Shown here: piece by piece, positions 6,627-13,192 of the stretch
Layout of the letters: every line of letters starts with the position of its first letter
Numbering within the stretch: the stretch's first letter is position 1
Source: Herminiimonas sp.
GTDB taxonomy: Bacteria > Pseudomonadota > Gammaproteobacteria > Burkholderiales > Burkholderiaceae
Length of the DNA stretch: 13,192 nt
Reading direction: 5' to 3'
Assembly: GCA_014377155.1 (NCBI GenBank)
Contig: JACMQD010000106.1
Coordinates: 1 to 13,192, forward strand
Position numbers and translations under genes: made by a program
Notes under the pieces: model-generated
Seen by the model: the letters and a program-made list of their open reading frames with translations, nothing else
What the model was told of the DNA's origin: nothing
Database searches by the model: none

Positions 6627-8756
6627 TTACTTCGTGCCCGCAACCTTGATCGAGTTTGTCACCTCGACAAACACCGGATTACTGTAGAACCACAGATCGG
6701 ACCATGCCGCCACATCGTAGCTGGAGTATTTCGTACCACCGGCCGTGCGGAGGTGTGCCGGGCAAGCAGCATCGGTACATGGCACCTTGCCTGCGGCGGT
6801 TTGGTCAAACGGGCTCAAGTCGTAATCGTTGACCGGATTGCCATTCGCATCGGTTTCGAATGGCGTCGATGCAGGCAAATTAGAACCGCGCAAACGGAAA
6901 TACTGCGACACCTTTACTGCTGGCATGCGAATACTCATGACGCGAACGCCGTTCGCACTAGCGGTCCAGCCGGCACTGTTGAACACTTTCTTGAGCGTAG
7001 TCGATGGATTGATAGCAGCGGTAGAACCCTCAAGCCCGGCATACCGTGCCGTATCAGTTGGACTGACGTAGCCAGTGACATTTCCACCAATTAAATCGAT
7101 GTGATCAAGGACCGGCGCATTCAGCGGTTGCGTCATCCCGATCTGCTTGAGCGACGGATTAGCAAACGCGTAAGGAGCATTGTTGGTGCCCTGAGGATCG
7201 CGCACCGCAATTGCCACAATGACGTCGGAACCCGGCGCAATCACGAGCTTTTCTCCCATGGTCGCGCAGCCGTTGATGCGCACCTCAGCATTGCTTGACA
7301 ATGCGTTGGATGCCGCTTTTTCAACCAATGCTTTGAACGCGGCGCGTGGTATGGCTGGATTGGCAGCGCACGCTACAAATGCGAGCCGGTCGATCAGGTC
7401 GCCGCTGGCGGCGAAGCTGTTGCCAGAGCGAAGTCCATTGATGATTCCTTCAGCCGAAAGGTTGCTGGAACCTTTGCGAACCATCACGTAATCTTTTTGG
7501 TATTCGCCAGGGTAAAAATCCTGGCTGCTTTCCCGCTGGTCCGGACCGAACTGACCGCGATTATGGTAGTCGGAGCTTGCAAAAAACCACCAGTTGCGAC
7601 CCTCACCCAGCATGGCGTCCCAGACTCCGCCGATCTTGGCTGCGTAAATGCCGGTGCCACCGTACGTGCCCACGCCGACTGAATCGACGGGTGGATTGCC
7701 ACGTGCCGGCGAGTATTCACCGCGCGTGGCAGAGGCTTGATGACCGGGCATGGACTCGAAACCGAAGGCCACGTTAGGCGCCGCATTATTGAAGTTTCGC
7801 AGGTGCTCGATATTGAAGCCGCGGTTGCGAACCGAATCATACGGGCCGGCCCGCTCAAGGTGAGCAGGAATGAAATAGCTGGTCGTCGGCGCTTTTTCAT
7901 TCATCCATTTGATGCCTTCGACCGTCTTGAGATGGCCTAGGTCGGGCGTCGTGGCGGCGTTCGTCCCCGTGATCTTGCGTGCTGTTGCGTCGAGTTTGCC
8001 ATTGTTGCTGCTACCAGTGACCGAACAGTCGAACTGGTTTTCTGCGCCGCGGCTTGTGTCCGTATCACTGTTATCGAAGCAATACTCGTACTGCGCTTGT
8101 AGCACAGCGTTACCAGCGACACCGGTCTGCGGCCATGGTAGTTGGCCTTTCAATACGGTCGTCGAAACGTGTTCATGACCCGGCGAATTTTGTTCGACAC
8201 CGATCCAAATTGGCTTCTGGCGGACGCGGCTTTCGTCTTCCGTCACCTTGTACTGAAACTCGTTGATTTCCTGCCAGCGCCACATGGCCTTAGGTGTGGC
8301 AGTGCCGTCGCCCTTGATCGCGGCGCGCCCGCCGGGCAATGTCGCCTCCCAGGTCTGGTTCGGACCTTTACTCGTGGTCGCAGGCTGACCTGTGGTCGGA
8401 TAGGTATTCGGCGGGTAAGTGCCAGTCGTGCTATTGGTCAGGCCAAGGCCCGGCGGAACAGGTTCAAACGGATCTTCGGACAGGGTACAGTTGCGAGCAC
8501 TACTGCCGCCATGATCTGCCTGCACAAACCAGTCAAGGTTGAATGTCTTGGCTGATTTGTCGATCAGCTTTTTCATCGAAATCGACCCATCCGAACAGGT
8601 CGTGTGATTGTGAAAATCGCCGGTCACGTAGTTGCCAGCGGCCTTGGTATTTGCTTTGTCGGCAGCTGTCGCCGGTTGCAAGGACGCGACGGAGAGCAAA
8701 CCGGCCAACGATGCCACTGCCATCGCAATTTGATGGAGAGTAAATCTTTTAGTCAT
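6627..8756 (-). CDS. Exported DUF3604/PHP-fold metalloprotein
   Basis: A 709-residue protein with a signal peptide (1-32, hydrophobic stretch AMAVASLAGLLSVASL, cleavage after ATA or ATAA). The mature protein opens with a PHP-like metal motif, GDFHNHTTCSDGS (46-58: H49, H51, D56), followed by FVQADHGG (D81, H82), IGVEQNSPGHEHVS (E188, H194, H196), FIPAHLER (H299) and ASSDYHNRGQ (D396, H398). These are the residues that build a di- or trinuclear metal centre in PHP phosphoesterases, and the overall length and order fit DUF3604 proteins. The substrate is unknown; hydrolysis of a phosphate, sulfate or other ester in the periplasm is a guess. AAAGG lies about 9-14 nt before ATG 8754-8756. The gene follows the lipoprotein gene by 32 bp and is closed by a hairpin and terminator. 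Confidence 0.82.
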   Translation of the reverse strand: MTKRFTLHQIAMAVASLAGLLSVASLQPATAADKANTKAAGNYVTGDFHNHTTCSDGSISMKKLIDKSAKTFNLDWFVQADHGGSSARNCTLSEDPFEPVPPGLGLTNSTTGTYPPNTYPTTGQPATTSKGPNQTWEATLPGGRAAIKGDGTATPKAMWRWQEINEFQYKVTEDESRVRQKPIWIGVEQNSPGHEHVSTTVLKGQLPWPQTGVAGNAVLQAQYEYCFDNSDTDTSRGAENQFDCSVTGSSNNGKLDATARKITGTNAATTPDLGHLKTVEGIKWMNEKAPTTSYFIPAHLERAGPYDSVRNRGFNIEHLRNFNNAAPNVAFGFESMPGHQASATRGEYSPARGNPPVDSVGVGTYGGTGIYAAKIGGVWDAMLGEGRNWWFFASSDYHNRGQFGPDQRESSQDFYPGEYQKDYVMVRKGSSNLSAEGIINGLRSGNSFAASGDLIDRLAFVACAANPAIPRAAFKALVEKAASNALSSNAEVRINGCATMGEKLVIAPGSDVIVAIAVRDPQGTNNAPYAFANPSLKQIGMTQPLNAPVLDHIDLIGGNVTGYVSPTDTARYAGLEGSTAAINPSTTLKKVFNSAGWTASANGVRVMSIRMPAVKVSQYFRLRGSNLPASTPFETDANGNPVNDYDLSPFDQTAAGKVPCTDAACPAHLRTAGGTKYSSYDVAAWSDLWFYSNPVFVEVTNSIKVAGTK

Positions 8757-8788
8757 GGAAAAATACCTTTGCGGTTGCGAGATGATAT

Positions 8789-9277
8789 TTAGATTGAAGT
8801 GGTTGCAGACTGATCGCCGTACAAATACACAACGCCAGAAATGACTTTCACTTTGGTCGTGAAATCGACCGACGTGGTATCGACGTCGGAATTGGTGAGG
8901 GTGGCGTTCAGGGTGCAGATATTATTGGCGTCGCAGCTCGTCACGCTCGCATTCGTGACTTGGCCCATGGGAAACAGGGACAGCGTTGGATCGGTATCGA
9001 AGGCTTGTGATGTCGTGGTAAGGGACGCCAGGACGTCCGCCTTGGCAAACGCCATATCCAGATATTTTTCATCAAACGCATCCACCACTGCTTTTGACGT
9101 CAAGCCACTGCTGGTACCAAATGCCGACATCACAGCGTTGAATTTGGCCGTAAATAATGCGGCGGTGTCAGTCGAGGGGCTGACGGTAACGGGATTGTTG
9201 CTTCCGCCGCCGCATGCACTCACGACGACGACCGCAAAGGCGACGCTGGCGAATAAAGGAATTCGGTAGGACTTCAT
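8789..9277 (-). CDS. Small lipoprotein of unknown function
   Basis: 162 residues from ATG 9275-9277, chosen because GGAG lies about 10 nt upstream and because it places a lipoprotein signal at the N terminus: MKSYR, a hydrophobic core, then VVSAC with the lipidated cysteine C22 followed by GGGSNN. The frame extends upstream to 9340, but that adds only a basic, signal-disrupting leader. The mature part is rich in Thr, Ser, Ala and Asp. It has a helical region (~residues 40-85, with AKFNAVMSAFG and VVDAFDEKYLDMAFAKADVL) and a C-terminal beta-like region with a close cysteine pair (C115, C121; SCDANNIC). I do not recognise a domain. It is first in the seven-gene block and 32 bp ahead of the DUF3604-type gene, so a periplasmic or outer-membrane partner of that protein is plausible. 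Confidence 0.78.
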   Translation of the reverse strand: MKSYRIPLFASVAFAVVVVSACGGGSNNPVTVSPSTDTAALFTAKFNAVMSAFGTSSGLTSKAVVDAFDEKYLDMAFAKADVLASLTTTSQAFDTDPTLSLFPMGQVTNASVTSCDANNICTLNATLTNSDVDTTSVDFTTKVKVISGVVYLYGDQSATTSI

Positions 9278-9325
9278 GCTTGGCTTCTCCGGATAGTTGG
9301 TAATAAGGCTCTTTCGACGCTTTAC

Positions 9326-9340
9326 TTGCATATTATGCAA
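9326..9340. promoter_or_regulatory. Perfect 15-bp palindrome in the leader of the seven-gene block
   Basis: TTGCATATTATGCAA is fully symmetric (7-bp arms, 1-bp centre) and lies 49 bp upstream of the lipoprotein ATG. Read on the minus strand it contains CATAAT (9332-9337), a good -10 box, although no convincing -35 hexamer is placed 16-18 bp before it. A regulator bound here would cover the promoter of the block. The palindrome is seen; its role is inferred. Confidence 0.45.
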
Positions 9341-9461
9341 ACTGCAGAAGTGTAGATCGCTATTGCTACGGCTTTATGACATGGCAGGGCTTTGGCAGGT
9401 CGCATCCCAGCCGAGTGCTTGCCGTTGTCGCGGATCAGGTTCCGTGCCCATCTGCGCAGAC

Positions 9462-9495
9462 TGAGGTAGTCTGAATTTTTCGGACACTTCCGTTT
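9462..9495 (+). repeat. Left inverted repeat of the IS3-family element
   Basis: Begins TGAGGTAGTCTG and contains GGACACTTCCGTTT at its inner end (9482-9495). It pairs with the right end at 10687-10720; the inner 14-bp block differs by one base. Confidence 0.75.
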
Positions 9496-9523
9496 GATAC
9501 ACTTATCAAATGGAGAGTTACTG

Positions 9524-9832
9524 ATGAAATTGACGACATACATGCCCGAATTCAGGGCCGAGGCGGTAAAGGTGGTCCTGGCTCAAGGACTGTCCTTGGA
9601 AGCGGCAGCGCAGCGCCTGGCCGTCCCCAAGGGCACGCTGGCGAATTGGGTCGCTGCAGCCAAACGCGGTGGTGACCCTGCTGCAGCGCCTGGCAGCCGT
9701 AGCGTCAGCAAGCTGGAAACGGAAGTGGCGAAGCTGCGCAAGGAACTCGCTGTGGAGCGTATGGAGAAGGAAGTGTTAAAAAAGGCCCCCGCGTACTTCG
9801 CCAGGAAGTCGCTGCCCGGTACGCGTTCTTGA
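9524..9832 (+). CDS. IS3-family OrfA (helix-turn-helix DNA-binding subunit)
   Basis: 102 residues from ATG 9524-9526, preceded by GGAGAG with a 6-nt spacer; an ATG 30 bp upstream lacks such a site. Residues 1-45 are the transposase_8 helix-turn-helix (EFRAEAVKVVLAQGLSLEAAAQRLAVPKGTLANWVAAAK), which binds the inverted repeats. Residues ~65-87 (VSKLETEVAKLRKELAVERMEKEVLKK) form the leucine-zipper-like coiled coil used for OrfA-OrfAB dimerisation. The protein is intact and ends RS at TGA 9830-9832, overlapping the nominal orfB start. In the family, OrfA alone modulates transposition and its -1 frameshift product with OrfB is the transposase. A surviving OrfA could in principle still bind related ends elsewhere. 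Confidence 0.85.
   Translation: MKLTTYMPEFRAEAVKVVLAQGLSLEAAAQRLAVPKGTLANWVAAAKRGGDPAAAPGSRSVSKLETEVAKLRKELAVERMEKEVLKKAPAYFARKSLPGTRS
9778..9784 (+). promoter_or_regulatory. A-AAA-AAG slippery heptamer for programmed -1 frameshift
   Basis: Within orfA the codons tta aaa aag present AAAAAAG in the right phase (A at the third position of tta). This is the classical IS3-family slip site. A -1 shift here leads into the orfB frame through VAARYAFLKSKRLDY, giving a continuous OrfAB fusion. Confidence 0.75.
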
Positions 9833-10687
9833 AATCGAAGCGACTTGACTACCCACTGAGCCTGTTGTGTCGCGCCTTTGACATATCGCGCAGCGAATTT
9901 TACGCGTGGCTTGGTCGCCCACTTTCCGCGCAGGCCCAGTATGACGAGCGGCTGAAGGTCGCCATCAAGGCCGCGCACGTGCAAACGCGTCAGACGTACG
10001 GCGTGCTGCGCCTGCTGCCTGAACTGCGTGCGCAAGACTTTGAAACAGGGCGCGACCGGGTTGTTCGACTGCGCAAATTACTGGGTCTTCGCTGCCGGCA
10101 AAAGCGTAAGTTCAAGGCGACGACGAACTCCCGGCATGACTTCCCGATCGCACCGAACTTGTTGAACCAGACGTTCACGCCGACGAGACCAAATGAAGCG
10201 TGGGTCACCGACATTACGTACATTTTGACGGACGAGGGTTGGCTTTATCTGGCTGGAGTAAAGGATGTTTTTACATGTGAATTAGTGGGCTATGCAATGA
10301 ACGCGCGCATGACGCAGGCCTTTACGATACAAGCCCTGTGGCGTGCAGTGCGCTACAAGCGGCCCGCTCCTGGACTGATTCATCATTCCGAAAGAGGCAG
10401 CCAATATTGTCCTGACGACTACCGCAAACTGGTCAAGCAGTTCGGCATGCAGAGTTCTATGTCGCGTAGGGGCAATTGCTATGAGAACGCGCCGATGGAG
10501 AGCTTCTGGGGCAGCCTTTAAAACGAAATGATTCATCATCAGCGGTATGTCACGCGAGCCAACGCGGAGGCGGCAATTCAGGAGTACATCGAGGTTTTTT
10601 TAACGCTAGCGGCGCCACTCACGCCTGGGCTATATTTCACCAGCGCTATTTGCTGAAAAATTTATACAGCAAGCGCTGGCTGCTTGA
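9829..10687 (+). pseudogene. IS3-family OrfB (DDE integrase), three lesions
   Basis: The integrase-core half of the transposase, normally made by frameshifting from orfA; the frame is open upstream of the ATG. It carries HTH_21 (PLSLLCRAFDISRSEFYAWL) and the rve core NEAWVTDITYILTDEGWLYLAGVKDVF. Catalytic D128 is in WVTDIT and E224 in NAPMESFWG, with the DD(35)E spacing kept. Three defects are visible. The second aspartate is changed to Glu (HHSERGSQY, E188, codon GAA at 10390). A TAA at 10519-10521 replaces the Lys codon of GSLKNE. A frameshift at about 10594-10608 destroys the usual FYNRQRRHSRLGY segment, which resumes in another frame as GYISPALFAEKF. Outside these points homology is continuous to about 10670. 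An active transposase is excluded. Confidence 0.88.
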
Positions 10688-10720
10688 AACGGACGTGTCC
10701 ATTATTGACAGTGCACCTCA
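10687..10720 (-). repeat. Right inverted repeat of the IS3-family element
   Basis: Read inward on the minus strand it begins TGAGGTGCACTG and carries GGACACGTCCGTTT at the inner end. It pairs with 9462-9495 and overlaps the distal stop codon of the decayed orfB. Confidence 0.75.
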
Positions 10721-10728
10721 GTCCTGCC

Positions 10729-10751
10729 GTTACAAACGATGGCGGTGTAAC
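10729..10751. repeat. Stem-loop GTTACA/TGTAAC next to the IS right end
   Basis: Perfect 6-bp inverted repeat with an 11-nt spacer, immediately outside the right inverted repeat of the IS3 element. No T-run follows on either strand. Function unknown; it could be chance. Confidence 0.25.
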
Positions 10752-10867
10752 AGGAACGGCGTCAATTGCCAGGGAGTGACGCGGTCGTTGCGCGTTTCGA
10801 TCGCGATGGTGCATCACTGCGCTTCTGGTATCCAGACGATAGTGAATTTCGACTGCATCGACAATAA
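10751..10867 (+). pseudogene. Coding-like 3' remnant of an unrecognised gene
   Basis: An open frame without a start codon reads QERRQLPGSDAVVARFDRD, then GASLRFWYPDDSEFRLHRQ, and stops at TAA 10865-10867. The composition (ordered charged and aromatic residues, GC-rich third positions) looks like genuine protein, unlike the shadow frames nearby. A stop (10748-10750) closes it upstream, about 30 bp from the IS right end. It converges on the GGDEF-EAL gene with 26 bp between the stops, a normal tail-to-tail arrangement. I read it as the C-terminal stump of a gene whose 5' part was lost around the IS insertion. I do not recognise the family, and it may be chance. Confidence 0.3.
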
Positions 10868-10893
10868 AGAATATGCATTTGCGGACCAACTTA

Positions 10894-13192
10894 CTACGTC
10901 AATATGTCTTGCAAGCATTTTCTTTCCACAAGCAATTGGGTGAATTGTTCTGCAGGGACGGGCCGGCTAAAGAAATAACCCTGCATTTCGTCGCAGCCAT
11001 GTCGTCGCAGATAGGCAAGCTGCACCTCGGTCTCCACCCCTTCCGCAATCACGCCAAGGTGCAATGTATGGGCCAGTGAAATGATCAGCGACACGATCGT
11101 CGCTGCGTCGGTATCGAGCACGATATCGCGCATGAACGACTGGTCGATCTTGAGTACGTCGATTGGAAAACGCTTCAGGTAGGACAGGCTTGAATAACCG
11201 GTACCGAAATCGTCAATTGACAATTTAACGCCGAGTTTTTTTAGATTACGTAATACGTCGATCGCCGTCTCCACATCGCCCATGACCAGGCTCTCGGTTA
11301 GTTCGATTTCCAGGTCATGCGCGTCCATCCCGGTCTCTTCCAGCACACCGGCGATCGACCCGACTAAGTCACGCTGCGCAAACTGGCGTGCCGACAGATT
11401 GACTGCAATACGCAAATGCCCGAATCCTGCGCGCTGCCATGCCATATTCTGCGCGCAAGCGGTACGGATCACCCAGTCGCCTATGGCACAGATTAGGCCG
11501 GTTTCCTCGGCTATGCCGATGAACAGATTGGGTGGAACCATGCCGCGCTCGGGATGCTGCCAGCGGATCAGCGCCTCCATGCCGACCACCTTGCCGGTTG
11601 CCAGATTGACTTGCGGCTGATAGTGCAGCACAAATTCATTGTGCTTGATAGCTTTACGCAAATCTTCTTCGATGCGCAAGCGTTCGAATAAGCGCTCATT
11701 CATTTCAGCACTGAAAAACTGGAAGTTGTCGCGCCCGCTCTTCTTGGCCGAATACATTGCAATGTCGGCGCGCTCAATCAGGACATCCGGCGTTTGGCCA
11801 TCGTGCGGATAGACGGCAATGCCGACGCTGCAGCTGAGCGTGAGCTCGCGCTCCTCGATCATGATCGGGACGGCTACATTGTCCATGATGCGCTGCAATG
11901 TTGAGGTAGCGACGTTTGCGTCCGCGGTAGTTGTCAAAATAACGACGAATTCATCACCGCCGAGTCGTGCAACAGTATCGGTTGGCTGCGTCGATTCCTG
12001 CAGCCTTGCGGCGATCGTTTTCAAGACGGAGTCGCCGGCCATGTGGCCGAGACTGTCGTTGATAGACTTGAAATGATCAAGGTCGACAAATACGACCCAG
12101 ACCTTGTGTAGGGTACCGTCGACGTCGTCAATGGCGCATTGCAGACAATCGCGCAGTAAATTGCGGTTTGGCAGGCTGGTCAAGACATCGTGGGTAGCCT
12201 GGTACTGGACCCGTGCTTCAAGGCGCTTGCGCTGGGAAATATCGCGCACCATGGCCACCACGCCGTCCTCGACCGCGACAACCTGGCGATGTAACCATTC
12301 CGCGTTCGACGTTGGCATGGCGTTTTTCCACTCTTTTTCATGGATTACTCCAGTCTGCGCGACGGTGGCCAAGTCTTTCAAAAATCCGTTGGTACGCGAT
12401 TTTGGAAAAAGCTCGCACAGCTTCATCCCAAGCATGATCGCCTTCGATGTGCCGATCAGCTCTTCTCCGCGCGTATTGGTATCGATAAAAACAAAGTCGA
12501 TGACAAGTCCGTTAGCATCGAAAACACTGCGCAGCATGAACAGCGCATCACCGCCCGCTTCAGTCGCGGCGTAATACGTTTGTTGAATACGACGAACGCG
12601 TCGCCGGCTTTTTGTAAGTTGCCAGCTAAGGCGGGCAAGGATTGCCATCACGACCATCAGAAGGGTCGTCGCGCCTGTGGCTTCCAGCAGATAGCGGCGT
12701 CGATGCTGATAGAACGGTGTGAGCTGTTCTTCTTCGGACAGGCCGACGATCGCAGTCCACGGAAAACTGTGCAGTACCCGCACGCTGGTGTAACGCCGTA
12801 CGCCATCCCAGGGACTGGTCAGCAGTGCGCCATCGGCCAGCTTTTTGATCATATCGCTGGTTGCTGCAGTGTAATTGACCCTTTCGCCAGAAGTAATGTC
12901 ATCGTTACTGCGCTTGACACGGAACTCACCGTCCTGACCGAGGAGTCCGATTACGCCATGTGTGCCCATGCGTGTAATTTCGTAACCACTGGTAAAGTAG
13001 GCTGGCTCGACCGACACGATGACAATGCCATCGAAGTCTCCATTGGCGGCATTAAGCCTGCGGCTGAACTGCAGTAGCCACTGGTCGGTGGCAAGGTCGC
13101 GGGTTGCGTTTCCCGCGAACGCCGTGTCGGTGTCTTGCTGCCGATGGGTCTGAAAAAATGGAGCATCCGCGACGCGCGCGGCGGCTGTGTGC
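10894..13192 (-). CDS. Sensor-PAS-GGDEF-EAL cyclic-di-GMP enzyme, N terminus beyond the window
   Basis: The frame is open to the window edge, giving 765 visible residues. In order from the edge: the distal part of an extracytoplasmic dCache-like sensor (QWLLQFSRRLNAANGDFDG, then IVIVSVEPAYF and FPWTAIVGLSEEEQ), a transmembrane helix (about 12625-12690), a PAS-type segment (about 12230-12580, ending VRDISQRKRLEARV), a GGDEF domain (THDVLTSLPNRN; intact GGDEF at 11947-11961) and an EAL domain. Phosphodiesterase residues are all present: EALIRW, VNLSARQF, ELTES, SIDDFGTGYSS, LKIDQSF, AEGVET and MQGYFFSRP. The RxxD inhibitory site before GGDEF reads QPTD, so product inhibition is probably lost. 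The protein should make and degrade, or mainly degrade, c-di-GMP in response to an external ligand. A GTG at 13015-13017 is internal, not the start. The stop is TAG at 10894-10896. Confidence 0.92.
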   Translation of the reverse strand, partial: HTAAARVADAPFFQTHRQQDTDTAFAGNATRDLATDQWLLQFSRRLNAANGDFDGIVIVSVEPAYFTSGYEITRMGTHGVIGLLGQDGEFRVKRSNDDITSGERVNYTAATSDMIKKLADGALLTSPWDGVRRYTSVRVLHSFPWTAIVGLSEEEQLTPFYQHRRRYLLEATGATTLLMVVMAILARLSWQLTKSRRRVRRIQQTYYAATEAGGDALFMLRSVFDANGLVIDFVFIDTNTRGEELIGTSKAIMLGMKLCELFPKSRTNGFLKDLATVAQTGVIHEKEWKNAMPTSNAEWLHRQVVAVEDGVVAMVRDISQRKRLEARVQYQATHDVLTSLPNRNLLRDCLQCAIDDVDGTLHKVWVVFVDLDHFKSINDSLGHMAGDSVLKTIAARLQESTQPTDTVARLGGDEFVVILTTTADANVATSTLQRIMDNVAVPIMIEERELTLSCSVGIAVYPHDGQTPDVLIERADIAMYSAKKSGRDNFQFFSAEMNERLFERLRIEEDLRKAIKHNEFVLHYQPQVNLATGKVVGMEALIRWQHPERGMVPPNLFIGIAEETGLICAIGDWVIRTACAQNMAWQRAGFGHLRIAVNLSARQFAQRDLVGSIAGVLEETGMDAHDLEIELTESLVMGDVETAIDVLRNLKKLGVKLSIDDFGTGYSSLSYLKRFPIDVLKIDQSFMRDIVLDTDAATIVSLIISLAHTLHLGVIAEGVETEVQLAYLRRHGCDEMQGYFFSRPVPAEQFTQLLVERKCLQDILT

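Larger units (their letters stand above)
9462..10720 (+). mobile_element. Degenerate IS3-family insertion sequence
   Basis: The element is about 1.26 kb long with orfA, orfB and a heptamer for -1 frameshifting, as in IS3 elements. The ends form related inverted repeats: both start TGAGGT and carry GGACAC exactly 20 bp further in, followed by TCCGTTT. 23 of 34 positions match (9462-9495 against 10687-10720), and the symmetry extends 3 bp further outward (GAC/GTC). No clear 3-4 bp target duplication is visible (GAC on the left, GTC on the right), so the insertion is old or rearranged. The orfB lesions make it incapable of self-mobilisation. It sits between the leader of the seven-gene block and the 3' end of the GGDEF-EAL gene. 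Confidence 0.85.

Noticed and set aside
9278..9340. Longer N terminus of the lipoprotein
   Set aside because: It would put a basic 21-residue leader before the lipoprotein signal; the internal ATG has a good ribosome binding site and restores a normal lipobox distance.
9472..10710. Shorter IS3 boundaries starting TGAATT
   Set aside because: The outer 10 bases then match poorly; moving 10 bp outward gives TGAGGT at both ends at equal distance from the shared GGACAC block.
13015..13017. GTG as start of the GGDEF-EAL protein
   Set aside because: The same frame stays open with sensor-like sequence to the window edge, so the true start lies outside.
1..13192. CRISPR array, tRNA, rRNA or riboswitch
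   Set aside because: No regularly spaced direct repeats and no tRNA, rRNA or riboswitch-like conserved cores were seen on either strand; this was by eye, without a covariance-model search.

Overview
The window looks like a chromosomal segment of a Gram-negative proteobacterium, most likely a betaproteobacterium of the Burkholderiales/Oxalobacteraceae type. This rests on moderately high GC, lipobox and Sec-type signals, a Phd/VapC pair and an IS3 element of familiar proteobacterial kinds, and a PAS-GGDEF-EAL receptor. The taxonomic call is by impression of the proteins, not by a search.

Layout. (i) 1-643, minus strand: a graveyard of accessory DNA. The 3' part of an IS256-family transposase runs off the left edge and is fused to the first ~59 codons of a VapC (PIN) toxin. 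The Phd/YefM-type antitoxin in front of it has a nonsense codon, so both halves of the toxin-antitoxin pair are broken. (ii) 644-992: no convincing gene. (iii) 993-9277, all minus strand: seven tightly packed genes, in transcription order a small lipoprotein, an exported PHP-fold DUF3604-type protein, a very large membrane protein with a spermidine-synthase-like SAM/dcSAM-binding domain, a membrane-anchored parvulin-type foldase, a HupE/UreJ-type multipass protein, a 2OG-Fe(II)-oxygenase-like protein and a divergent periplasmic PCu(A)C-type copper chaperone. Gaps are 4-32 bp or overlaps, except for a 68-bp gap holding a strong intrinsic terminator between genes 2 and 3. (iv) 9462-10720: a dead IS3-family element with good inverted repeats, intact orfA and frameshift heptamer, but an orfB with three separate lesions. 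(v) 10751-10867: a short coding-like remnant on the plus strand. (vi) 10894-13192, minus strand: a GGDEF-EAL cyclic-di-GMP enzyme whose N terminus lies beyond the right edge.

How the genes may work together. The seven-gene block is the part worth attention. At least three products belong to families that bind or move metal (HupE/UreJ, PCu(A)C, Fe(II)/2OG oxygenase), a fourth (PHP fold) normally carries a metal centre, and a fifth has an aminopropyltransferase-like fold. Most are exported or membrane-embedded, and a dedicated foldase is encoded among them. A metal uptake or metallocentre-maturation module, possibly involving a small modified ligand, is a reasonable hypothesis. It is inference: no substrate can be read from the sequence, and no urease or hydrogenase genes are nearby. 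The terminator inside the block suggests that the first two genes are made in larger amounts than the last five.
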